Shown: positions 25,256 through 35,917 of the stretch, piece after piece | Numbering within the stretch: position 1 is the first letter of the stretch | Layout: each line of letters opens with the position of its first letter | NCBI GenBank assembly: GCA_034440615.1 | Contig: JAOTOM010004800.1 | Location: 146,001 to 210,000, forward strand | Length of the DNA: 64,000 bases | Direction of reading: 5' to 3' | Origin: Ashinkailepas kermadecensis | Lineage: Eukaryota > Arthropoda > Thecostraca > Neolepadidae | Notes under the pieces: generated by a model | Seen by the model: the letters and a program-made list of their open reading frames with translations, nothing else | Told to the model about the DNA's origin: nothing | The model's database searches: none | Program-made: the position numbers and the translations under genes

Positions 25256-26306
25256 TGATATGTCACCGGTTACTGTAATATTCCTTAAATACCTACCTTA
25301 TCTTGACCTTAGGGCCTTTCTGTTTCACCTAACCAACCTAGTTCCAATACCATTTTACCTTCTGTCACATTTTTCTGAATCTGATTGGGACCCAGATCGG
25401 GGTATGTTACGAAAGAAGAAAAAGAAAGAAAGCAAAATAAATATATACGGAGGTATTTTCGTATTCCATTAATTTTAGGCTGATGTAATACAAAATACTC
25501 GATGTACTTTAACCCCTATGAACAGGATGATTGGATATGTTTGTAATGCTTTTGTTTCACAGGCACAGTAATCCCACATATTTTTTTGCAGATGCGGAAA
25601 TAATCATAATTATTTTTTCTTCATCTGAATATGTATATAGGGAGCATTCTTGCCTTATTTTCTTCCAGTACCTTGTCATTTTATTCCTTTTTTGTCACAC
25701 AACTAGGTATCGTGCGATTCAAATATAGAAGGAGCCACATGGAAATGCCAGTAAACTAGATTCGATATCATTTTGATATTTCACAACTCATTTCGGTACC
25801 TAGCCACTTGAATTTTCAAATGGTATTCTACGAGTAGCAGCAATAAATCAGGTGATTATTCGTTGCAATTAGGGCACTTTGTGGGTATCTTAGTTTCTTT
25901 TTTCAATACCATCGCCTGATTCACCATGGAGAATAGTGTATATTTAATAAGCATGTAAGTAATATAAGTAATGAATATGCATTTCACTATTACTATTCAG
26001 GAAGTGATTTGCTCAGTAAAATGTACCGCTTTTATTTGGCAAGACCTCTTGGAGCTAGCTGCTTCCAAAGGCAGGAGCAACCTGCTTAATATGTTTTTTC
26101 CTCACTTCCAATGACCATAATGACTCCCTCGCACACTTTTACGCTTGGTTGTCGCACATGCGTAATGTTTGTGAGCGCCTAGTAGTCTCATTCATGGAGC
26201 GTTCGTGCCCATTCGTAATCGCGATTGATTAGTTGCATGGTGATATTCTGTTCCTTGGTGCTAATCCTAGGTGTTCTGTTCTAGTACTTGATAATGGTTG
26301 AATGTG
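25256..26306. other. Unassigned AT-rich DNA
   Basis: Possibly includes 5' remains of the LINE, but nothing is recognisable. A GAAAGAA-rich purine tract lies at about 25410-25435. Confidence 0.5.
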
Positions 26307-26912
26307 CCTGCCGAGGTAGATGGGCAAGTGGCCCCTGCCAAGACAATGCCCCCTGCCAAGGTAGATGGGCAAGTGGCCCCTGCCAAGACAGTGCCCTGCT
26401 GATGGGCAAGTGGCCCTGCCAAGACATGCCCCTGCCGAGGTAGATGGCGGCCCCTGCCAAGACAGTGCCCCTGCCGAGGTAGATGGGCAGGCCCGCCAGA
26501 CAATGCCCCTGCCAGGTAGATGGGCGGGCCCTGCCAAGACAGTGCCCGCCGAGGTAGATGGCAATGGCCCCTGCCAGACAGTGGCCTATGGCACCCTGCC
26601 AACTCCTGCCTATGGCCCCTGCCGACGTCCCCTGCCGTAGATGGCGCCCTGCCAGACAGTGCCCCTGCCGAGTAGGGCGTGCCCTGCCAAGACAGTGCCC
26701 CCTGCCAAGGTAGATGGGCAGTGGCCCCTGCCAGACATGCCCCTGCCGAGTAGATGGGCAGGGCCCCTGCCAAGACAATGCCCCCTGCCAAGGTAGATGG
26801 GCAAGTGGCCCCTGCCAAGACAATGCCCCCTGCCAAGGTAGATGGGCAAGTGGCCCCTGCCAAGACAGTGCCCCCTGCCAAGGTAGATGGGCAAGTGCCC
26901 CCTGCCAAGACA
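26307..26912. repeat. 45-bp GC-rich minisatellite, about 13-14 copies
   Basis: The unit starts GCCAAGGTAGATGGGCAAGT and ends AATGCCCCCT. Outer copies are clean. Inner copies (26390-26760) carry many 1-4 base deletions. Frames on both strands are repeat artefacts. Confidence 0.96.
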
Positions 26913-27194
26913 AAGATGCATAAATGAACTTTCTATTGAAGTGCCTAGATATGTATGAGCCCTAGGTACTCACTGATGCATGTTTTGTGACGGTAATTAA
27001 GTATATTTCGATTTATCTTGTCCTGTTTCTGTTCACCAAGGCCATACAATGCACAGCAAGTATCCATGTCGACACCCATTTGTCCTTTTATGGGGTATAA
27101 TATGATTGTGGTGGAATAGATGAAGTGTCCTGTTTTAATGCTCCTTACGTAATAATAGATCAGTGACCACCCAGGCGGATGGACAAGCACCTAC

Positions 27195-28229
27195 CTAACC
27201 AGACTAGGTACACTCGCTAGACTCGCTAGACTGCGACATAAGTGTTCTCACATTGCGAGACGGGTGCTAATTGAGGCACTCGTATTCCCCCACATAAGAT
27301 ACTGTGTGTCTGTCTGGGGAAGCTGTAGCAGATCTCAGAAACGACGCATTCAAAAATGCATCAACTTCGGTGCAACGATTGTAGCCGGCTTGCACTACGG
27401 GGATCATGTGTCGCCAACATTGAAAGAACTAGGATGGCTCAAATTGGAGGACTTCATATCCGAGGAAGATGCTCACTCAGTTCTCAAAATTATGAATGAG
27501 TTCACTCAGTGGCGCAACCAGGATTTCAGTTCGGGGGGGCCAGGGTTGGAGAGCGGGCCCCCTCGCAAGCGGGCCCCCATCATGTTTTTAAAAAGTCTGC
27601 GGAAAACATGCACTTACTTTTGAGCGGGCCCCTATGTTTGTAAAACTTCGCAGAAATAAAAGCACTTTTCGAAGCGGGCCCCTGGTTCCAGAGAGCCCCT
27701 GGTTCAAGACAGGGCCCCAGGTTGAAGCGGGCCCCTGGTTCTAAGCGGGCTATTGGTTCAATGCGGGCCCCTGAATCAAAATGGGCCCCGGTTCGAGGCG
27801 GGCCCTGGTTAAAACGGGCCCTCAGATTTTCAGTTGGTTCAAAGGGCCCCTGATTCGAGCCACAGATCCGCTTCGTGGGCCCCTAGCCAGGGCTCTGAGT
27901 AGGGTGGCCCACTCCGAGCCGGGCCCAAAAAAAATTTGGGGGGGGCCATGGCCCCTTGGCCCCCCCCTGATTGCGCTACTGAGTTCACTGGCTTAGGACT
28001 CATTCGCGGTCAACTGAACTGTCGCTCGACTGTGTCGCAACGGAGCAACAGGGCCACGGCTAACGGTGAGCTACAGGTACCACGATGCCGCACAGAATTC
28101 GCGCGCCGCTCCTTCATACCGAGAGCTTGCCGAACGTGGAACAATTTGCCTCGAGATGTGAGGAACTCAGGTGGGTACAATGTTTTCAGACGGAGACTTT
28201 CGGTCATGCTGCGCATGTGCGAGCCTTAA
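27195..28229 (+). pseudogene. LINE reverse transcriptase C-terminal fragment, split by a MITE
   Basis: The first part (27195-27506) encodes a LINE RT thumb and C-terminal region. It has ARRVLIEALVFPHIRYC, VWGSC, RRIQKCINF and HVSPTLKELGWLKLEDFI, ending in MNEFT. The second part (27982-28229) continues with SQRSNRATANGELQVPRCRT, a SFIPRACRTWNNLPRDV block and a stop at 28227-28229. The WNNLP-type motif is the usual end of L2/CR1-like ORF2 proteins. Removing the 475-bp insertion and one target copy rejoins the same frame, so the fragment was open when the MITE landed. Upstream RT motifs are missing, so it is a 5'-truncated copy. Confidence 0.85.
27507..27981 (+). mobile_element. hAT-type non-autonomous element with 8-bp target duplication
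   Basis: 475 bp bounded by CAGTGGCGCAA and its near inverse TTGCGCTACTG (one mismatch). It is flanked by the 8-bp direct repeat AGTTCACT at 27499-27506 and 27982-27989. An 8-bp duplication and CAGTG-type termini are hAT features. The interior is G-run rich and consists largely of degenerate repeats around GCGGGCCCCTGGTT. It has no transposase, so it would need one in trans. Confidence 0.92.
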
Positions 28230-28785
28230 TTTCCGGCCTCCGGAACATCGCTTACATCAGCACTGTTATGTCACCCGTTGTTATCGTGTATGCTCGTGAT
28301 GATGGTTTGTGCTGCACATTAGTACACTATTGTAACGGAAACTGAAAAAACCCTGCTCGGGAGGATCCGAAATACATTACGTTATAGGTGATATTACTAT
28401 TGAAGTAAGTCAAAGTACCCGGCAGTTTTTAATACATATTTTACAGAGGTAGTTTGGTGCACTTCGATTTGTTCATGCTCTATTTCTTCTGCTTGCCAAG
28501 GCAAGTGTAAATTGCTATTTTGCATTATTCTGCTCCTTCAAACGGCTTAGAGCGTGATCAGCATTACTAGTGGCCACACTCAGGAGCCCAGCCTGGATAT
28601 GCAGAGGATAAACTGGATAGAATTAATGCTATCAGATGCATGAAAGCGATACATGTTGCCGGCATTTCATGAGAAAACAGATTTCCAGAGATGCTACGAG
28701 GTGAAAATACCGGAGGCGTAGCGAGAGGTCAAGCATACAATAGGAATCATACGGGACAATCATACGGGAAACAAAATTGTATTGA
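28230..28785. other. Unassigned DNA
   Basis: 3' flank of the RT fragment, then unique sequence. Nothing recognised. Confidence 0.5.
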
Positions 28786-29016
28786 TAAGGCGCCGCCCGC
28801 TGCCCCTTCCAGTGTCGCCACCGTTAGCACACGATGCTGGATGTGGCCCTCCAGTTCTGGTAAGGCGCCGCGCGCTGCCCCTTCCAGTGTCGCCACCGTT
28901 AGCACACGATGCTGGATGTGGCCCTCCATTTCTGGTAAGGCGCCGCCCGCTGCCCCTTCCAGTGTCGCCACCGTTAGCACACGATGCTGGATGTGGCCCT
29001 CCAGTTCTGGTAAGCA
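28786..29016. repeat. 75-bp tandem repeat, 3 copies, in an open frame
   Basis: Copies start at about 28791, 28866 and 28941 (exact 75-bp period, 25 codons), differing by a few bases. A 206-codon plus-strand frame spans 28691-29311 and includes them. Another plus frame (28782-29342) and minus frames are open too, so coding is not demonstrated. Each unit ends in TCTGGTAAG, which resembles a 5' splice site. Confidence 0.95.
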
Positions 29017-29304
29017 TCAACCCGGAGCCGGTGGGGTTGTTTGGGGTGGATCATGTGGCGCCTCTTTCGTGGCACGAGCTGCCACAGCTGGATTCGGTTG
29101 GCATTGGCTCAGACCGGACAGGAAAAGCCATCGGCTGGTTGAGGTCGTGGTGTTCCGGTTACAGGTACGCCGTTTGGAACGGCTCCAAATGGCGCTCAAG
29201 GTTTATGCAAGCACAGGCCGCAGAACTCGTAGATGCTCGAGCCGGTTTAGATGCAACTATCGGCCGCTTCCAGCAACTAATTTGGCCCGCGTGCCGGTGC
29301 CGGC

Positions 29305-29928
29305 CGGGTAGTCAGTCAGGTAGCCAGCGAAGTAGCCAGTGAGGTAGCCAATGAGGTAGCCGATGAGGTAGCCAATGAGGTAGCCAATGAGGTAGCCAGT
29401 GAAGTAGCCAATGAGGTAGCCAATGAGGTAGCCAATGAAGTAGCCAATGAGGTAGCCAATGGGGTAGCCAATCCAATGAGGTAGCCAATGGGGTAGCCAA
29501 TGAGGTAGCCAATGAGGTAGCCAATGAGGTAGCCAATGAGGTAGCCAATGAGGTAGCCAATGAGGTAGCCAATGAGGTAGCCAATGAGGTAGCCAATGAG
29601 GTAGCCAATGAGGTAGCCAATGAGGTAGCCAATGAGGTAGCCAACGAGGTAGTCAATGAGGTAGCCAACGAGGTAGCCAATAAGGTAGCCAACACGGTGG
29701 CCAATAATGTAGCCAATGATGTGGCCAATGAGGTAGCCAATGAGATAGCTAATGAGGTAGCCAATGAGGTAGCCAATGATGTAGCCAATGAGGTAGCCAA
29801 TGATGTAGCCATTGATGTAGCCAGTGAGGTAGCCAGTTATATAGGCAGTGAAGTAGCCAGTGAGGTAGCCAGTGAGGTAGCCAGTGAGGTAGCCAGTGAG
29901 GTAGCCAGTGAGGTAGCCAGTGAGGTAA
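29305..29928. repeat. 12-bp minisatellite, about 50 copies
   Basis: The unit is GAGGTAGCCAAT, varying to GAGGTAGCCAGT at both ends. The 12-base period preserves frame and encodes EVAN on plus or SLAT and LPHW on minus; these are artefacts. A 3-base break occurs near 29472. Confidence 0.97.
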
Positions 29929-30254
29929 AAAAAGTAGGTACAAAAAAGTTGAAATCAACGTAATGCGACAAGCCACGGAAATATGCCTATCAGCACTGGC
30001 GAATTAAACAGGTATTTCCCGCTCTGTACCATCAATGTTAATTTCGCTTGAACTTTCGTTAGTTTGAAAGCATCAGAATACCGTAGTTAGCGGAAAGCTC
30101 ACGTTTGCTTATGAAAACGCTTTGGCGCTGTCGGGATTTTGGCTGGACCGGAACTACGTTTGCGGTCAAACCTAATCGCAAGACTCATGCAAACGGGGTA
30201 GCTGTCCTTGTACCGATCAGGGCAGTCACTGATCCGATCGTTCCCTGAGTCCGT

Positions 30255-31620
30255 TTATTTATGATGGTGTGGTGATGATATGGTGATATGGTGGACACTG
30301 GTGATGCAGGTGCTGTCCGTGGCGTCGATGGCTACGTCTAGGAAGCTGATCCTGTCGTCCGCGGCTTCTTCGATGGTGAGGCCGAGTCCGGATATTGTAT
30401 CCAGTCGTTGTTTCCGCTGGTGTAGTGTCCTGGTGTCACGAATGTCGGCCAAGATGTCGACATATCTGCGGTAGGTGAATGACCTGACCCGATCATTGGC
30501 CAGCACTTCACCTTCCACTGATGACATGAAGGCTTCATCAAGGAGGGGGAGGGGGGGGGCTAGTGGTGAGCCCATTGCCGCACCGACCATTTGATAGTGT
30601 AGTTGACCTTGTGGGTATATGAAGGAGGTCTTGTGGTGCACAGTCGTAGGAGGGTTTCTAGCAAACCAACGTAGTCCCTACTGATAAGTACGACGATTCC
30701 GGAGCCCTTGTCTGCAGGTCGGATGATAATGGAGTCATCTCTGGTCAGACACCTTAATTCCTCACTCTCTTCTCGGGAAACGTTGCTTGCACACGACTTC
30801 TTGATTCCCGCCACCACGCCGTTCGTCACTTCCTCCAGATACATCTCCAGCCATGGCTCTCTTCCAATCGGTGGCGTCCAGGCAGATGTCTTTTACTTGC
30901 TTTCGGACTTGTGGGTTGACCAGCTTCGTCATGTCCATTGTAGTTATGCCAAAGCTCTCGCAGTCTCATCAGTCTCTCCCATTCCTTCAGCTCTGCAGTT
31001 ACCCGCGTTATGGGCTGCTTGCAGGTAGGCACAAAGCTGACCCCCCCCTTAAAAGTGGTAGTTCGGCAGTAGTTAGAGCTCTGCTGGATTTATTAGTGAT
31101 CTCCATACAATCCCGTTCTGTCTTTTCTCGCCCATCGACTCCACTTTTATCTTTGCTTGCAAGGTTCGCGGAATATGATGGTTTTTGGCCAACCTCCGGC
31201 CGAATTTCCTCTCTCTTCGGATGTCTCAGTGACCATAGATTGCCCTTCTTGACCTTTACCATCTTTATTCCCATCGCCTGTGCATCTTTTCACAGCGTGG
31301 ATTCTAGCGTTTGCATTTCCGTCCCTGTCAGAAGGTTTCCAGTTTCAGATCAGTAATTTCATTCCTCAGTATTTCTACTTGTGCCGCCATGCTTGCGCAC
31401 GATTTGACTGAGCTATGGGACTCCGCGGTAAGTATCTGAGTAGTTTTCGTTGAATCATCATTGTCGAAATTTCACCTCAATTTCAAACGAAACCACGTCG
31501 GTATCAAGCCTTTGCTCTCCACTCCTTGGAGAACCGCTGGTGAGACATGTTTTCTCCAATTTTGTAGCGAGTCGTCTAAGCTTTCCGATGGGTGGCTTTT
31601 GCTGCCGACTGTCTGGGTCA
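30255..31620 (-). pseudogene. Penelope-like element RT, decayed
   Basis: Minus-strand blocks appear in the order of a Penelope-like (PLE) RT. They are an N-terminal VESKGLIPTWF block near 31510 and SSRALTTAELPLLRGG near 31070. WERLMRLREL lies near 30960 and SAWTPPIGREPWLEMYLEEV near 30870. DSIIIRPADKGSGIVVL lies near 30710, GAAMGSPLAP near 30575, RRYVDILADI near 30465 and ISFLDVAID near 30320. PADKG and MGSPLAP are hallmarks of this family. The catalytic YVDD appears as YVDI, a segment between the ADKG and MGSPLAP blocks is missing, and several frame changes are needed, so it is inactive. No GIY-YIG endonuclease is visible after FLDV; the element stops about 30255, near a 12-bp minisatellite. 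Confidence 0.85.
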
Positions 31621-31655
31621 CCGTCTTTTGTGCTGTCCTGCACATATGTTTTTTT

Positions 31656-32231
31656 TTATCTTCGTAGGTGGTTTGACCGCTGAGCAGAATCAACGGTTGT
31701 TTGTGGATCACGCTTGCCAACCTCCTCGTCTTTTTCCACCTGCTGGTTCTGCCCATCACGCCAACCAGCCATCATATGTGGCACCGACAAGGTTCTAATA
31801 ATGGGATCAGATCTCAGATCCAGCATGTGCACGCGACTGCCGTTGAACTGAGCATTGAGAGCCGGTCGAAAGAGTGGTCGATGGTCGTGGAATCCCTCCA
31901 AAGTACAGTCCCTCACAATATCCATTCCTGGTGCTGTAGTACTGAGCCGCATGGTGCTGCCATAAGTGGGGTCACACACTACTGCTGGAGCTTCGGTAGA
32001 AGGACCTGGCAGCCGTACTGGGTGTGCAGGTGGACACTGCTCGGGAATGTCGACTGGGACGGGTGAGTGTAAATCCACCCGAGAGTCAGCGGACCGAGGC
32101 GAAATGCCACACCGCTCACACGAACATCGTTTAGCCTTTCCACTGCATTCGATGCTCCTCGTTGCGACGGTAGTGTTCAATGATTTATCGTCAATCCAGT
32201 ATCTTCTTGTATTACACATAATAAGCCACAT
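31656..32231 (-). other. Unassigned 191-codon open frame upstream of the PLE remnant
   Basis: A minus-strand frame contains a cysteine cluster CSCERCGISP and a polar remainder. I do not recognise it. Being on the same strand and 5' of the PLE RT, it could be leader sequence of that element, or chance. Overlapping plus-strand frames of similar length argue for caution. Confidence 0.25.
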
Positions 32232-32516
32232 GTTACGAAATTATTGTCCGTGTTGCCTTCAGCGGCATCAAGAGTCTGTCCCCTTCTATGTCTTATGGTA
32301 TATAGGGGATTCTTGGCTGCCACGTCTTACCACTTGGTGGCGGCTCTTTGTGTCTACCAAGACAAAAGTGTTCGTTTCCTCGCGGGTATGACGCATCTAC
32401 AAGTTAACCAGCTCATGCATACAGCTTCAATACAAGCATGCATACACCCTCAATGTTTAGGGTGTATTTGTTAATGGGACTTGGTGTCGGGCACCATTGT
32501 ATACACCGAAGATGTA

Positions 32517-32566
<50 letters not shown>
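32517..32566. repeat. (TA)n microsatellite
   Basis: About 48 bp of TA dinucleotide. Confidence 0.95.
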
Positions 32567-32567
<1 letters not shown>

Positions 32568-33943
32568 GTAACTCGTTACAGCCCGAGCTGATGAGGCTTC
32601 CCGTGGTGCCGGTCTTCGGTCGCTACTTACGATAGCACCTGTTTGACGGGGCGCCCGAACCGGACTGATTTGCTGCTCGCCCTGCTGTATTTTATTATGA
32701 CATGTATGACCATCGGTTTAATTGTTCCGTGATTTTGACCTTTTCTGCCCTCCTGTTTTAACATATTCACGCGAGGTTGTAATAGCCACAAGTTCATTGT
32801 GGATTACCTCAATACGAGTCTGTATGTGTATTCTTCCAGAAAAATGGTCATTGTAACAAACTTGAGTACCGTATAACGCAGACCGTCGATCGAGGTCAAA
32901 GCAGGGAAGCAAATGGGTCTGGACAGGATATTGTTGGCATTGTTACTTTTTCACCCAATGGCACATGTGCACTATGGACATATCTGTCGAGCATCGTACG
33001 TGACCTTCGTGTCCTCAAACTAGCCAAGGGGGGATGAAAAGAGCACACTTTAATCGCCACCTTCGATATTCAGGATTCGGCGACCAATTACTTGTGCAGT
33101 ATATGATACATGCCTTTGGAATATCACCTACTCATAGGTATAGATGATACCATGGTTGTTCAGGCTGGCATGGCAGTCCCCCAGCCCCCGACAGAACGAC
33201 TTCGGGACCGTCCGGCGCGCGGCCGCCGCCGCCGACTGGACCGACTGGCTGCAGCCAACTTTTGGACCTTGACACACCGCCAAGGTCAGGAATCTGGCCG
33301 ATGTACACATTTTAGACGCCCAAAGACGAACTCTATGTTCTCTTGTTATAGGTGGCCCAAGCATACTGAAGAAACTCTGTTTCCTTGGGACATACATGTC
33401 TGTAAAGAGAAGTTTGAAAGGTAACCTTTTTTATCTCCTTCGGCTGATAGCTTTGGTGTTTTAACAAACATTAGACGCGCAGTATTTACAATACGGTTTA
33501 CTACAACATACCGACTCGTGTCTGACGCCCTCGTCTTTCATACCTTAACGAATATGACTCGATACGGCTATTTGGGGCTTGCAATTTAGCTATGAAAATT
33601 CAAGCTCGGTCCTGTCAACAGTTTACAAGTTATAGCCTCAGGAATTTTGCAGCGGCCTTCTTGCGAGTGTTTTTATTGCTCATACCACCGTGACCGAACG
33701 TGATAATGGCATGAATTCAAAACGTCTTATCTAAAAACATGTTCCATAAACGTATTTTTGACATTATATTTGTTTGTACTGGCTTTGTCAACAAGGTCAC
33801 GTGACCAGCGATGACCTCTCTCTCGTACATTGAAGGAACACATTTAGACACATATTTATGAAGCTCAGTCATTTCTCTAGTAAAATGCATCGTAAAATAA
33901 TATATAATACTATAGTCCTGATTATAAATGAATTTTGGAACAA
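32567..33943. other. Unassigned DNA with a small GC-rich patch
   Basis: No gene recognised. A CpG-rich patch lies at about 33175-33260. A 12-bp palindrome GGTCACGTGACC, holding an E-box, lies at 33795-33806. Confidence 0.5.
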
Positions 33944-34012
33944 GTAGGTAGGTGGGTAGGTAGGTTGGTACTTACCTATGGGCAGTAGGTAGGTAGGTAG
34001 GTAGGTAGTAGG
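33944..34012. repeat. (GGTA)n tetranucleotide repeat
   Basis: Two GGTA runs separated by a short segment with an inverted TTACCTA word. Confidence 0.9.
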
Positions 34013-35857
34013 TGTTTGGGAAAGTGCTACATATTTTGACATAAATCCTCAGATAGCCTGATTGAGGTTAGCATGCTCAGTGTTCACAACCAGCATACTA
34101 TGATCAGGCATTACTGTAATAGTCTAGTTCATGTGAGGTGCCTGGGCTCCCCACCACCACTCATGTTTCTTTTTGTTCTCGCGATTGCGGCCGAATGTGT
34201 AGACGGAAACACAAAGCTTTCAGTACCTTCGTATAGATCTGGTTTGCATACATCGTACAAGTCTCAGATCAAGGTGATCAAATGCCACTGTCCTGGGACG
34301 GGTCAAAGAGAGTAATGTTTCAGAATCTGAAGTGCCGTAATTCGGAGTAGTTGCAACCTATGAACACTAAACTGAGATTGTGATGTTCTTTCATCAAGAC
34401 GAACTTTCTGCTTTCTCAAAAATGTTAAGTCATGTTAAAGTTACTAACCGGAAGTCCGGTTAGTTTCTGAGTATATTTGCTGTGTAGAGTGGGGGAAAAT
34501 GAATATGGGGACAATTTATACTCCATAGATGATAAAGAACATGTAATACACATTCTGGTTAATGAGAATGCCGTGTATTAGGTGCCAGCTTTAACTGCAG
34601 GATACAATGTGGAGCCGGGACCGGGAGTGGAGACCGCGTTTGCGCTCTATGCCATCCATTGTGCAGTCGAGTAAGTGTCGGTTGCGCAACGCCAGTGAAT
34701 ATGCAGCGCGAGCGTTGGCCGGCGCATTTGCGGGGTCATCGCTCTGTCGGTGGCAAAGACGCTCGCCGGGAGCGAGTGACACCCAACAGACGCCGGTGGA
34801 CGCGGCTTGTCAGGTACGCGCCTTTGCTTCTCCAAAGGGAATGGACATGATGTGATTTGTATTCCTCCACTGTTTACTCTAGGTCAGGAATATGAAATTA
34901 TCGAGATCATCAGGTTAAGAAGCTTAGGCAAATTGAATAGCGACATTCAGAGATAAGACAAAACGGTGATTTCTGCATTTTGGTGTATGGTATTGGTAAG
35001 TGGGACTGGCTTTCAGAGGCGTTGTCTTTCATCCACCACCGCTCTGTCTGTTTGGACGAACATTGCGCATAGCTTGCAATAATAAGTGAAGTCTTCGTGA
35101 AAGCTCCTATATCGCCACGTTCTCTCACGTTCTATATCATTCTCTGATGTTCCATGATTTTCGTGATATCCCCGGAAGAAACAGATGCAGCCGCCACCAC
35201 ACAAAAAGGGGTACCACCCAACCAAACTTTAACATGGGACCATTGTATGGGGATTGTTGCCTTTCTTTAACCTGTCTTCCAAGATGAAAGAACACCAGAT
35301 AACCAGATTTTGCGCATGCTGCAGATCTGTTTATGGCTTTGAGAAGGGCGATTGGTTATTTGTTATGCAGTCATAGAATAATGATTGAAATGGTCCATGC
35401 ACTTTCCTCGCTGCCAGATAATTTGTTAGCAGAGAACCCTCGATCGATCTGACACATAGATGCCTACGTTTAGCCACTTCGAACCGTTTTAAGCGGACTG
35501 ATGTTCCTGGTGTGATTTCAGCTGTTCTGAAGAGCCTCCTGCATGTCTTAAGCAAACCTCTTTACAAACTCAGTATGTATTGCGACTGTTGGATCTGTGG
35601 TACCCAAACCTGCCGGTATAGCACTGACAAATGATAGGCAACTTTCAGCATGCATGCCGGAACAAGGTAAGTCATCCAGGAGCCCGCTTCAGACTCATAC
35701 GTCATGCTCAGGTCTTCTAATCTCCTGATAATTCCGTCCCCCGGCACACCACAGCCGGCAAGTAGTCAACCAGGTGTTGTGTAGTCGAAACATTTCCCGG
35801 AATTAAGCCAGTGGACGTATTTTCACCATTCAAAACTTAAGCCTTCCTTTGTGCTCG
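34013..35857. other. Unassigned DNA
   Basis: No gene recognised. A perfect 9-bp hairpin with a 2-nt loop (CTAACCGGA/TCCGGTTAG) lies at 34444-34463. Frames near 34600-34850 overlap on both strands without a recognisable protein. Confidence 0.5.
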
Positions 35858-35917
35858 ACAGGTAGCTTATCATAGCGACAGGTAGCTTATCATAGCGACA
35901 GGTAGCTTATCATAGCG
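35858..35917. repeat. 20-bp tandem repeat, 3 copies
   Basis: Three perfect copies of GACAGGTAGCTTATCATAGC. Confidence 0.98.

Noticed and set aside
26267..26913. Overlapping 200-codon minus frames rich in GRGH/LPIYLG
   Set aside because: 45-bp minisatellite artefact with indels shifting between frames.
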